A stretch of DNA of 64,000 nucleotides from contig JAITYX010000075.1 in assembly GCA_021018815.1 (NCBI GenBank), forward strand, positions 744,001 through 808,000. The letters run 5' to 3'. The translations under genes and the position numbers were made by a program. Positions 1 through 9,335 of the stretch are shown piece after piece (within the stretch, counting starts at the first letter, position 1; every line of letters begins with the position of its first letter). The notes under the pieces were generated by a model. The model made no database searches. It was given only the letters and a program-made list of their open reading frames with translations, and was not told where the DNA came from. The stretch comes from Talinum fruticosum (lineage: Eukaryota; Streptophyta; Magnoliopsida; Caryophyllales; Talinaceae).

Positions 1-109
1 ACTGCCTTTGCAACATTTCCGCACAAAAGTGCGAATTTTCTAAAAGAATTTTCTATCACCCTATTCACCCCCTCTAGGGTGACTCGTACTCTCCCCGAGC
101 AAACCTTCA
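1..109 (+). repeat. Sirevirus A 5' LTR (3' end only)
   Basis: The first 109 bases match the last 109 bases of the LTR at 7817-9335 almost base for base, including the conserved CACCCTATTCACCCCCTCTA stretch, and end in ACCTTCA directly before a primer binding site. The rest of this LTR lies left of the window. One clear difference from the 3' LTR is GACTCGTACT here against GACTCGGACT there. Confidence 0.93.
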
Positions 110-111
110 AT

Positions 112-124
112 TGGTATCGGAGCC
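112..124 (+). other. Primer binding site, initiator Met tRNA type
   Basis: TGGTATCGGAGCC lies two bases after the LTR end. It matches the usual plant copia PBS (TGGTATCAGAGCC, complementary to the 3' end of initiator methionine tRNA) with one change. It fixes the LTR boundary and the plus orientation of element A. Confidence 0.87.
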
Positions 125-168
125 TAGCCTTTTATAAAGGATCTAACAGTCCAAAGGTTTAAAGATCG

Positions 169-1990
169 ATGGCTCGTAACACCGGAGAGTTCGACGAAGG
201 TAGATCTTCCAACAGTGCCACCAAAATTCAAAGGTTCAAATTTCGGTCACTCGGAAGAAGCCGATGGAATGTTTCCTTATGGATCACGACGAAGAAGTAT
301 GGGAAATCATACAACAAGGAAACTACATTCCAACGAAGACAGATGAATTCGTAATGCTTCCAAAGACAAAGGCCGAGTTCACGCTGCACAGGCGCAGAAG
401 TTCGTAAAGAACTTCAAAGCCATGAACATCCTCATGTGCGCCATAAGCTCGTAAGAATATAATCGAGTCTCCGCTCGTGACTCGCTAAAGAGGTGTGGGA
501 CACTCGGTCAACACCTACGAAGGTACAAGTCGAGTGAGACAAGCGAAGATCACCCAGCATCTTCACAAATATGAGCTTTTCAAAATGGAGCCGTAAGAGA
601 ACATTACTCGATGTTCATACGCTTCACCGAGATCACCAACAATCTCAAATCTTTGGGAAAGAAAATCTCCCATGAAGAAATGTGCCGGAAAATTCTCGAA
701 GCCTACCCAAGAAACGATGGGGTCCGAAGGTAACCGCCATAGAAGAGGCTCGTAACCTCTCACTCTTGAAGCCGACGAGCTCATTGGAAAGCTTCGACTC
801 ATGAGATACATCTCGGAAGAAGAAGATGCCGAGGGTACTTCCAAAAGGAACATCGCGCTTAAAGCCGCGTAATCCAAAGAAACAAGTCCAAGCTCCTCTC
901 GACTCGTAAGATGATCCCATGGCACTCATTGCAAGAGGCTTCAAGAGAATGATGAAGCACAAAAGATGGGACAAAAGACCAAAAGAAGAATTCTACAAAA
1001 AGGACAAGAGAGACAGAAAAGGTAAGTTTTCTTCATCCTCAAAGTTATCTTTGTCTAAGAATTCTGGATGTTTCGAATGTGGCAAAGAAAGATCACATAG
1101 TCAAGGACTCGTCCAAAACGAAGAAGGGACAGAAGAAGAAAAAGGCCATGATGGCAACATGGAGTGACGAGGATTCATCTCGAAGACGACGAAGACTCGG
1201 ATGACTCGAAGTGTCCGATGGCAATTTCGCCTCGTAAGCCGAAAGAGAGTCGACTCGCACTCGCACAACGAGGAAACCGATCCTCAAGAGGTAATAAACT
1301 ACTTCCTCAAATTCTCCAAAGTTGATTTAGCTAAATACATCTTTACTTTGGAAGAAAAGTCCAATTCCGATTCTTCTCATTTCAAGGAACAACTTGAGTC
1401 AATCACTACCGAGAGCACCTTTTTAAAAATGAATTGGAAAACCGAGACTCACACTCGGAGAACTCAAGACAAGTGCTCAAACTAATGAGACCGAGTCCGA
1501 GTTACTCAGAAAGAAAATGAGCAACCGAAACGTAAGCTCATTGAGTCTCAAGATCTGGTTTTGAAGTTTTCTCAAGGACGAAGAACCTTGATATGCTCTT
1601 AGGATCACAATGTGTCTCATTTCGAAAAGAAGGTCTTGGTTTCAACAAAGAGGAAGAATCTAATTCTTACTCGAATTGTTCAAAAGGATTCCGTAACCGT
1701 TAAGTTCAAAAAGGCTAAGCATGGTCCCATTCACAAAAATGAAAGGAGGACTAAACCTGCACCTATTTACAAAAAGAAACCATTTTCCTCTCGTTTCAAA
1801 AGGAAAGGTTTTTAAAAGGAAAGAGACACAGACTCGCTCTCTCGAAAAGAAGGAGACTCGTAATCGACTAAAACCAAAGTCATTCAAATCTGGGTTCCGA
1901 AGCACCTTCTTCCTCGTAAAAGGACCACAAGAAGGAATGTTACCGGGTTCGTTAGAGGAAGTGAGAAGGGTTAGATGTTCTCTGCTTTGC
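169..1990 (+). pseudogene. gag: Sirevirus A gag, degenerate
   Basis: Capsid/nucleocapsid polyprotein that would package element RNA in cytoplasmic particles. The start ATG at 169 begins MARNTGEFDEGRSS, matching the gag starts of copies C (34044) and E (46376). A zinc knuckle lies near 1068-1112 (CFECG, then His, with Ser where the last Cys is expected), after a Lys-rich stretch (KRWDKRPKEEFYKKDKRD). The frame is broken by stops (for example TAA at 452) and by a one-base insertion just after CFECGK. Several stops are TCGTAA where paralogues read TCGGAA. The C-terminal part (1600-1990) is basic and leads into protease without a stop in the intact design. Clearly dead. Confidence 0.88.
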
Positions 1991-3600
1991 AGTGTCACTC
2001 GTAAAAGATCAAAAGGACACTGGTACCTGGACAGCGGTTGTTCTCGACATATGTCGGTGACCAAGGACTCTTTTCGAGCCGGAGTCATATAAAGGAGGAA
2101 AGGTGACCTTTGGTGATGACAAAGAAGGGCAAGATAGTGGGCATTGGGAAGATTGGTAATGGAAACAATCTGGTGAGCCCAAACTACCTTGTCAAAGGAC
2201 TTAAGTACAACTTACTTAGCATCTCCCAGCTTTGTGACAAAGGTCAAGAGGTAAAATTCACTCAATCCAAGTGCTACATCACAGATGAGACCACCAAAGA
2301 GGTAAAGCTCTCGTGTAAGAGATCGTGTAATACCTACATCATCCCTCTCTCGACCCAAGTCGAACTTATCATGTTTAAAAGCATTTCTTCAAGATGATTC
2401 TTGGACTTGGCATCGTAGATTAGGTCATATTAGCATGCATACTATCAAAAAGCTTGCATCTCTTGGTATGGTTAGAGGATTACCTAACCGTGCGTTTGAG
2501 AAGGATAAAGTATGTGAAGCATGCACCGAGGGAAACAAGTCAGGTCTTCATTCAAATCTCTCGAAGACAGCTTCCACATCCAACGTGCTTGAATTACTAC
2601 ACATGGACTTATGTGGTGAAATCCCCGTGAAGAGTCTCGGAGGTAAATCTTACATACTTGTTATTATTGATGATTTTTCAAGATTTACCCGGGTGTGTTT
2701 TCTCAAGCATAAGAATGAGGCCTTTAAGGAGTTCTCGCAAGCTCGTAGAAAGATTCAAGTTGAGTCTCGCACTCGCATTCAAAAGATTCGAACCGACCAT
2801 GGAAGGGAGTTCGATTACTCGTAATTCTCGTAGTTTTGTGACAAGAACGGAATTTCTCATAACTTCTCAAGCACCTGTAACTCCTCAGCAGTAATGGAGT
2901 AGTTGAGAGAAAGAACAGAACCCTTGAAGAAATAGCAAGGACGATGATGATTGAACACAACTTGCCTTACTATTTCTGGGCAGAGGCAAGAAACACAACC
3001 AACTACACTCTCAATCGATGCCTCATCGACCCATTCTGAAGAAAACACCTTATGAGCTCTACAAAGGAAGGAAGCCAAATATTTCCTATTTCGCATCTTT
3101 CTGATGTAAGTGCTTTGTCCACAACAACGGTAAGGATCATCTCGACCAAGTTTGATGCTCTGGTCGACGAAGGAATTTTTCTAGGTTATTCTTCTCATAG
3201 CAAAGCTTACCGTATATTCAACAAGAGAACTAACAAAGTGGAAGAAAGTATCCACGTAGTGTTTGATGAGCTTGAACAGGAAAACCAAGTGAATCTTCAT
3301 ACTCGAACCAAGCTCGAAAGGATGATGACGAAGATGAGTCTATAAAGACTCGAAGGAGACCACTGAACGAGGAAGCTCGTAATGAGACAACTCTAGAGGT
3401 CGCTCGTAACGAGCAAGTCAATGAAGAAGATCACTTAGAGCAAGCTTCGAAGATCAAGCAATTCAACCAACAAACCCGGTGAATCAAAGAACTGGTAAAG
3501 CATTCAAATTTACTTCCAATCATCCCCAAGAAAACATTATTTCGATATCAACAAATGGGGTAAGAACTCGTTCTTCTCTTCATAATCTATGTGCATTCAC
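1991..3600 (+). pseudogene. pol: Sirevirus A pol, protease and integrase part
   Basis: Aspartic protease: active-site context HWYLDSGCSRHMS near 2020-2055 keeps the DSG triad. The GAG-pre-integrase zinc domain (HRRLGHI...CEACTEG) lies at about 2410-2540. The integrase core shows HMDLCGE (first Asp), DDFSRFT, then RTDHGREFDYS (second Asp), and VVERKNRTLEE (catalytic Glu, about 2895-2930). A stop TAA at 2822 follows YS; the paralogue in E reads through there. The frame shifts between 2850 and 2890. The integrase C-terminal part (GIFLGYSSHSKAYRIFN) is at about 3170-3230. It would cut the polyprotein and insert the cDNA; it cannot now be expressed whole. Confidence 0.88.
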
Positions 3601-5144
3601 CGCATTCATTTCTCTAACTCGAACCCAAAAATGCACTAGAAGCCCTTAATGAACCCGAATGGGTAGAGGCCATGCAAGAAGAGCTGAATCAATTCGAGAG
3701 AAACCAAGTCTCGGACTCGACCAACCGACCTTCCGACCACCCAGCTATAGGAACCAAATGGGTTTTCAAAAACAAACTGGATGAGGGTGGAGTAGTAGTC
3801 GAAACAAGGCTAGACTTGTAGCTCAGTGGTTACAATCAAGAGGAAGGAATTGATTGTGGGGAAACCTTTGCACCAAGTAGCTAGAATTGAAGCCATTAGA
3901 ATACCGTTGGCATTTGCATCCCGCATGCATATTAAATTATATCAAATGGATGTTAAGTGTGCCTTTCTCAATGGTTTTATCGAAGAAGAGGTCTATGTCG
4001 AGCAGCCTCCCGGTTTTGAAAACTCGTAATTTCCAAATCATGTTTTCAAACTTCAAAAGGCTCTCTATGGTCTTAAGCAAGCCCCTAGAGCTTGGTACGA
4101 AAGACTCGAGCAGCCTTCCCGGTTCAAAATGATTTTAAAAGAGGTCGATCGACAAGACCCTATTCATAAAGACCAAAGGGAAAGATTTTCTCATTGTTCA
4201 AATATATGTTGATGATATTATTTTCGGTGCTACTAATGAATTTCTGTGCCAAGAATTTTCTCGAGTTGATGAGCCAAGAGTTCCAAATGAGTATGATGGG
4301 AGAACTCAATTTCTTCCTTGGGCTGCAATCAAACAAGACAAAGATGGAATCTTTGTCCATCAATCAAAGTACACCAAGGAACCGCCGAAGAAATACAAAC
4401 TTCAAGATGCAAAGCACGCATCTACTCCTATGAGCAAGCAGTATAAAACTCGACTCGTATGAAACAGTAAAGCAAGAGATCGAAACTCTATCGAGGTATG
4501 ATTGGATCACCGCTATATCTTACTTCGAGCGCACTGCACATAATGTTCAGTGTTTGCTTATGCGCACGATTTCAAGCTAATCCAAAAGAATCACATCTCA
4601 CCGCGGTGAAGAGAATATTCAGATATCTTGCAGGCACTCGTAGTCTAGGACTCGTGGTACTCCGGAGACTCGTAACCGAGTCCGACCGGGTACTGCGACG
4701 CAGACTACGCAGATACAAAGTTGATCGAAAGAGCACATCTGGAGCTTGCCGCTTCTGGGTCAATCCCTAATATCCCGGCACTCAAAGAAGCAAAACTCAG
4801 CAGCTCTATCAACTCGCGTAAGCTGAATATATTGCCGCTGGAGCTTGTTGCGCCGCATTCTCTCGGATAAAACAACACTTGAAGGATCTTGGACTAACTC
4901 TCAACTCTGTCCCAATCAAGTGTGACAATCAAAGCGCACCGCATCACTAAGAATCCCGTCCAAAGACTCAAAAACAAAGCATATTGAAGTCGGTATCATT
5001 TCTTACGCGATCACTCGTAAAAGGGTGACATTACACTTGAATTCATTCCTACTAATCTTCAATTAGCCGATATCTTTACTAAGCCTCTTGGTGAAGATCA
5101 ATTCTGCTTTTATTCTGAATGAGCTTGGTATGTTAAATGCTTAG
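3601..5144 (+). pseudogene. pol: Sirevirus A pol, RT and RNase H part
   Basis: The copia reverse transcriptase starts near NALEALNEPEWVEAMQEEL (about 3630), runs through [12 protein letters not shown] and [20 protein letters not shown] (about 3948-4010), and has an intact YVDD box at 4205-4216. RNase H follows (Asp-containing DADYA context near 4690, ADIFTKPLGEDQF near 5068-5105), and pol ends with LNELGMLNA and TAG at 5142-5144. Stops include TAA after ENS near 4027-4031, again a TCGTAA. Several frame changes separate the blocks. The domain order IN then RT then RH is diagnostic of Ty1/copia. Confidence 0.9.
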
Positions 5145-5246
5145 TTTTGTGTTGTGACTCTTGAATATTTCGTGCTATGTGCTTTCGTTGTCAATAGCCA
5201 TTAGTTCAGCTTGATCATGTGATACTCGGGCTGATAGTTATTTCGT

Positions 5247-5265
5247 GTTTCGAGTCACTCGAAAC
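5247..5265. promoter_or_regulatory. 19-bp palindrome in pol/env spacer (A)
   Basis: GTTTCGAGTCACTCGAAAC has perfect 9-base arms around one central base. It is a close relative of the palindrome upstream of the LTR TATA box (8597-8615). Equivalent spacer palindromes are at 23661-23679 and 41332-41350. Confidence 0.6.
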
Positions 5266-5533
5266 TTTTCTCGAGTCAAACTCGCACGTAAGAGAAATTT
5301 GGACATCAATTTTTCTCGAAGCTATCTCTAGAACAAAGGAGAGTTTCTGACTATAATTTCAAACTCTTTTTCTCTCTCTTTCTCGAGCGCCGCGATCGGA
5401 TCTTAACCGCAGATTTCAAACTACCGATATCTCAACCGTTGAAGAAGAACTGTCACACCGGCATTAATGATCGATGGACGAGTGAGACAGAACGGAGTTA
5501 CTTAACGGATAGTGAACGGGCGCGCGTACTCAT

Positions 5534-5540
5534 TATAAAT
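5534..5540 (+). promoter_or_regulatory. Candidate internal TATA box (A)
   Basis: TATAAAT lies about 260 bp upstream of the env-like ATG (5792) and about 270 bp after the spacer palindrome. A TATAAATA is in the matching place in copies C and E. Confidence 0.45.
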
Positions 5541-5791
5541 AACGTCTATCCATCTTTCTCTCGGTACTCTAAAACTCCTTCCCTCTCAAACGAAATCCCT
5601 CTCGCGGAAGTTTTCTACGTGAACAAGTGTTCCCCGATCGTCCGCGGACGTCGAAGAAGCTCTCTTTCTCTCTCGTAAGTTTTCGATCGCTTCTCTTCCC
5701 ATTTTCTTCTACCATTTTCGTTTTCTTCTCTTCTACACCTCCTTCTCTTTCTCTTTCTCTTTCGAAAAGTTTCATCTTTTCATCTCTCACA

Positions 5792-7400
5792 ATGCCTAAA
5801 AGAGGAAACCATCCCGACTTTCGTGTTTCTTCATCCTCCAAAAGGCCTCGCTCCAACAAGCCGTAAAGCTCAACCCCTTCTAAACCCATTGTCACCCAAA
5901 GATCTTGCGCTGGACGACAAGTTCTTCCCAACAACCAAATTCTCCTGGTTGTCTAATATCCAAACCACCGGAGTCTACCCTTTCTCGTGTTTCAACGAGT
6001 TCATCTATCCCGAACTCGTGTCTCGAGTTTTATACTCATCTCTCCCACTCGAAAATGTTCTAACCTCTCGGGTTCGTAACATTACCGTTCGTATCAACAC
6101 CTCTCTCCTTCACCGTCTCGTTCAAAGTCTCTTCTCTCTTCTTGAACAAGCAACCCTATCCCTTTCACCGAAGTCGCCGACGACTTCTTTGAAAAGTTTG
6201 CTAAAGAATTCCCCGGGTCCGTAAAGAACTTTTCGTGACTCGCTTGAAGTCGAAGCCAAGCTTCAGTGTTTCCCGCCGATGAGAACCTTCTTCTCACAAA
6301 GATTCTAGCAAGGAGAACCCCAACTCCAAGCACCTCAAAGCCCTCTTCGATATCCCTGGAGGGATACGAAGTCGACCTCTTCCCCTCCATCATTGAGCAG
6401 TATGGCCGCCGTGCCACTCAACTTCAAACCAAGAAGAACACCTCCCTTCCTTTCGGTGCTCTTCTCACCCTTGTCTTCAAACAATTCCAAGTTCCTCTTC
6501 CCTCCGACCCTAACGCGGTGTCCGAGGCGGCCATTGTGGTCGGCAAGAAGGAACTCCAGGGTACGGATACCAGAAACTAACCCCGGTGTCCGGGTTCACA
6601 ACTCGTAGCCGAGGCCTCCTTCTCCACCTCGGACTCGAAATCAACCCCTCTCCCTCTTCCGTCTTCACCTGGTGGTGCCTCCACCTCCAAGTGCTTCCAA
6701 AACTCTCTCTCGCCCTCTTGTCCCCTCGTCTTCATGGACAAGATCACCTCTCGTGTCTTCCGAATCCGTAGACATGCTCGGGGTTTCAAGTCCTGTTCTT
6801 CGTGGTCCGACCATCAACCAAAAGACCGGTCGGCCCCAAATCCGAGAGCAAGCAGCTCTCTTGTTCTTGAGATGAGAGAGCTGGTTAAGGAGCGTAGGAG
6901 CTGGCCGAGCTCCTCGTAGAGAGACGGTCCAAGGCGGCTCAGACCCGGATGACTCGGACACATCCGAGGCGTCTTCGAGCCCGAGCTCGACCTCCTCCTG
7001 GACAGCGAGGAAGCGAAGAAGCAGAGGAAGAAGCTACAGATGCAGCGAAGGACGCCGAGGAACCCGCGGCCGAGGCAGCCCCTTCCGGCCAAGGGAAGAA
7101 GAGGCCGTGGCAGCCGCCGAGGGACGACTCGCTCCCCAAGCTCAAATTGCCGTACTCAGCTCGCATGCCAGCCTCGAGTGGGTCGAAGATCTCGCTCCTC
7201 CAGCGAGTCGCCCGAGCAGCCCCTCCAGCCCTCGCGGTCCCAAGGGAAGAACCCCTCGATCCACTTTCTCCGGTCGCCCACTCGTAGCCGAGCCCCTGCG
7301 AATTGTTCCGGCTTCTCCCTTCGTCGCGCTCAAGTACATCGTCAAGATCTTATCGGCGCCGGCACACCTCCGCCTCCACTCGAAATCCCCTCCTTCCTAG
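5792..7400 (+). pseudogene. Sirevirus A env-like third ORF, degenerate
   Basis: Extra ORF downstream of pol, a Sirevirus hallmark; its function is unproven. The start ATG opens MPKRGNHPDF and a Ser/Arg-rich leader, then a globular part (FPTTKFSWLSN, YPFSCFNEFIYPELV) interrupted by a stop about 24 codons in, then GYEVDLFPSIIEQ and LPFGALLTLVFKQFQVPLP near 6360-6510. The C-terminal half is Glu/Ala/Lys-rich and probably coiled coil (around 6990-7110). At least three frames are needed to follow it. The same ORF is recognisable in C (23231 downward) and E (40804 downward). It resembles plant 'putative transposon protein' sequences more than any true envelope, and I see no convincing transmembrane anchor. 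Confidence 0.68.
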
Positions 7401-7803
7401 TTGGAGCCATGCACCGAGTCACAATTCCTCGGTGTCTCCGCACTTCGTTTCAAAACTTTCTCTTTGTCCGGACAACTTATGTGTATTACTTGTACTTTTC
7501 TCCCTTCTTTTTGTTTCTTGTTTTTGCTGAAAGGCAAGGGGAGAAAATGTAGTCGAAACTGGTTGTCTTGTCTAGGGGAGTTCTTTCCGCCCTTGTAATT
7601 TCTTTTAATGAATTGATGCATTTCATTATTAATTTCGAGTTCTTTCTTTTCCGAGTTAATGAGTTCAAGCATACTTTAATTTGCTTTGATATAGTGTACA
7701 TTACTCGATCCATTCATTATGGCTTACCTTTACTCAAACTACTCGGAATCGATCTATTTTTTCCTCTAACAAAGTTTCGTTTAAGTATGGAATGCCTTTC
7801 ATC
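7401..7803 (+). other. 3' untranslated region of element A
   Basis: AT-rich stretch without coding potential. A purine tract AAGGCAAGGGGAGAAAA at 7531-7547 resembles a polypurine tract but lies 270 bp before the LTR; matching tracts occur in C (21504-21520) and E (39071-39088). Confidence 0.6.
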
Positions 7804-7815
7804 AAAAAGGGGAGA
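7804..7815 (+). other. Polypurine tract of element A
   Basis: AAAAAGGGGAGA sits one base before the 3' LTR (TGAAGACTCGG). It would prime plus-strand cDNA synthesis. The same tract is present before the LTRs of B, C and E. Confidence 0.85.
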
Positions 7816-8596
7816 TTGAAGACTCGGACATCGCTCTATATCTTTCCGAGTCATGCAAAAGGAATCGGTATAACGATGTCATTTATATAGAGTTTTGATT
7901 CCAAGGCATTCTCTCGTGTCTTAGAAACTTACTTGAGTTAAAAAGTATCTTTTCTATGCGATTCGGCCTCACATATCTCTTTAATCGCTTTCGCTTAGCG
8001 ACTCGTAAAACTTGTTCTTTATTCCGAGTCCACTCTCACTCGTAGTCTAACTTGTGGCTATTTACTCTATTGTTTGCAGTAATCAGCATTCGTAGTTCAT
8101 TTCATGCTTAGTCTATATCAAGTTTTTCTATCTCTACTATTTGATTAGAACTTGATTCCTTGCTTAAGACTAAGTATTATGGAATTCCGAGTATCATGGA
8201 TATTAGACTCGTAAAATTCCATTTCTTCTCCGACTCGTATAATCTGTTGGTTAATTATCATGATTATTTTATTATCTCGTGTCTAACCTTGGACCAAAGT
8301 ACTCTATACTTTGAGAACCGAAGGTGTTTTACTTTTGTAGGTTATTCAATCGAGGATATCTTTTCAAACTACAAAAGTAGCCGGCTTCGTAACGTCAAAT
8401 CACCAGCGAGATATGGCTTTTCACCTTCCCCGCTTTAGTCCCGTAAGATTGTGTCGAAACCGCTCGCTTCCATATCCGGAAAACCGAACGTCAAGCTTAA
8501 CGGTGGTTTTCACCACACTTTTCAAGACACAACCAATGGTTTTGGGACTTCCAAGAGAGTTAAACCGTTGTCCAACGTCCATATTTCAACGGATAC

Positions 8597-8615
8597 TTTC
8601 CGAGTGACTCGGAAA
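8597..8615. promoter_or_regulatory. 19-bp palindrome upstream of LTR TATA
   Basis: TTTCCGAGTGACTCGGAAA: perfect 9-base arms and one central base, about 70 bp before the TATA box. Versions of it occur in every LTR here (for example near 10379, 15768, 20293, 29608, 37720 and 47093), some with one arm damaged. A binding site for a dimeric factor is plausible. Confidence 0.6.
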
Positions 8616-8684
8616 GCCTTTCACAACGGTCACAGAGGACTCTCGGTCAGCAGATGAAGATAACGGCTACTTTGCCCGGTCATC

Positions 8685-8690
8685 TATAAA
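8685..8690 (+). promoter_or_regulatory. LTR TATA box (A)
   Basis: TATAAA in the context TCTATAAATGGAAGCC. The equivalents are at 15852-15860 (solo LTR), 29693-29700 (D), about 20216-20224 (C, minus), about 37643-37651 and about 47015-47023 (E, minus). This is the likely U3 promoter. Confidence 0.75.
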
Positions 8691-8871
8691 TGGAAGCCAC
8701 TTCACAAGACTTGAAGGTTGCCGAACATATTGTCTATACACTTACTTGATAGAAGTCATTGTATTTACTCAATCTTCAACTTACAACTCCCACTCGTAAT
8801 TCATTACTTTCGAGTTGTAAGGTCTTGTACTTCGTTACAAACACTTCTTACATTCTTTGTAAGGTCCCTTG

Positions 8872-8932
8872 ACTAAGCCGTAAGGGTTAACTCAGCTTAG
8901 TTGTCCCTAGTTGTAAGGGTTATCTCAGCTAG
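8872..8932 (+). other. Tandem hairpin pair in the LTR (A)
   Basis: Stem 1 pairs ACTAAGC (8872-8878) with GCTTAGT (8895-8901). Stem 2 pairs CTAGTTG with CAGCTAG a few bases later. Both loops carry nearly the same sequence (GTAAGGGTTAACTC and GTAAGGGTTATCTC). The pair lies about 190 bp downstream of TATA, hence in the transcribed R/U5 part. Stem 1 covaries between LTR copies. Confidence 0.6.
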
Positions 8933-9335
8933 GAAGTACTAGATCGGATAAGGGAATTTCGAGTCTAGGAAAACTTGTATAGAGTTGTCCAAGGGAGCAA
9001 CTCGGGTTCGACCAAGTTCACGGTATTTTGTGGACTCAAAATAGTGGATTTGACTTCGTGTCCGGATTGACACGAGCCGTGGTTTTCTCGCCCCAGGAGG
9101 GTTTCCACGTAAAATCTATGTGTTCACTTTCCGAGTTCATTCTAGGCTCGACATGACCTTAGTGCTCTTGCTTCTTCCGATTCACCGACTTCGAGTCCAA
9201 TCTTTTCGACTCGTCTTTAGACTCGGAATCTGTCTTTGCAACATTTCTGCACAAAAGTGCGAATTTTCTAAAAGAATTTTCTATCACCCTATTCACCCCC
9301 TCTAGGGTGACTCGGACTCTCCCCGAGCAAACCTT

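Larger units (their letters stand above)
5145..5791 (+). other. pol/env-like spacer of element A
   Basis: Non-coding stretch between the pol stop and the env-like start. It contains a perfect palindrome, a TATA-like box and a pyrimidine-rich leader (CT runs 5640-5780). The corresponding spacers of C (23232-23800) and E (40805-41475) hold the same three parts in the same order, which suggests a second promoter and not just a degenerate gap. Confidence 0.6.
7817..9335 (+). repeat. Sirevirus A 3' LTR
   Basis: About 1.52 kb, starting TGAAGACTCGG directly after the polypurine tract and ending GAGCAAACCTTC. The expected last base A is replaced by G (CCTTCGACC), so the exact edge is uncertain by one or two bases. 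It contains a palindrome, a TATA box and paired hairpins in the same order as the other LTRs. On its right it meets env-like coding sequence of another element (B), showing that A inserted into B. Confidence 0.93.

Noticed and set aside
112..124. Part of a tRNA gene
   Set aside because: Only the 13-bp complement of a tRNA 3' end is present, as expected for a primer binding site.
1660..2088. 142-codon antisense open frame across gag/protease of A
   Set aside because: It is the reverse of Lys/Arg-rich gag sequence and protease; no start context or conservation of its own in the other copies.
6577..7287. Several overlapping Arg/Ser/Pro-rich frames on both strands
   Set aside because: All lie in the GC-rich C-terminal part of the env-like ORF of A; only the plus-strand Glu/Ala-rich reading resembles the other copies.
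5792..7400. True viral envelope gene
   Set aside because: No clear signal peptide, fusion peptide or C-terminal membrane anchor; called env-like only from its position in Sireviruses.
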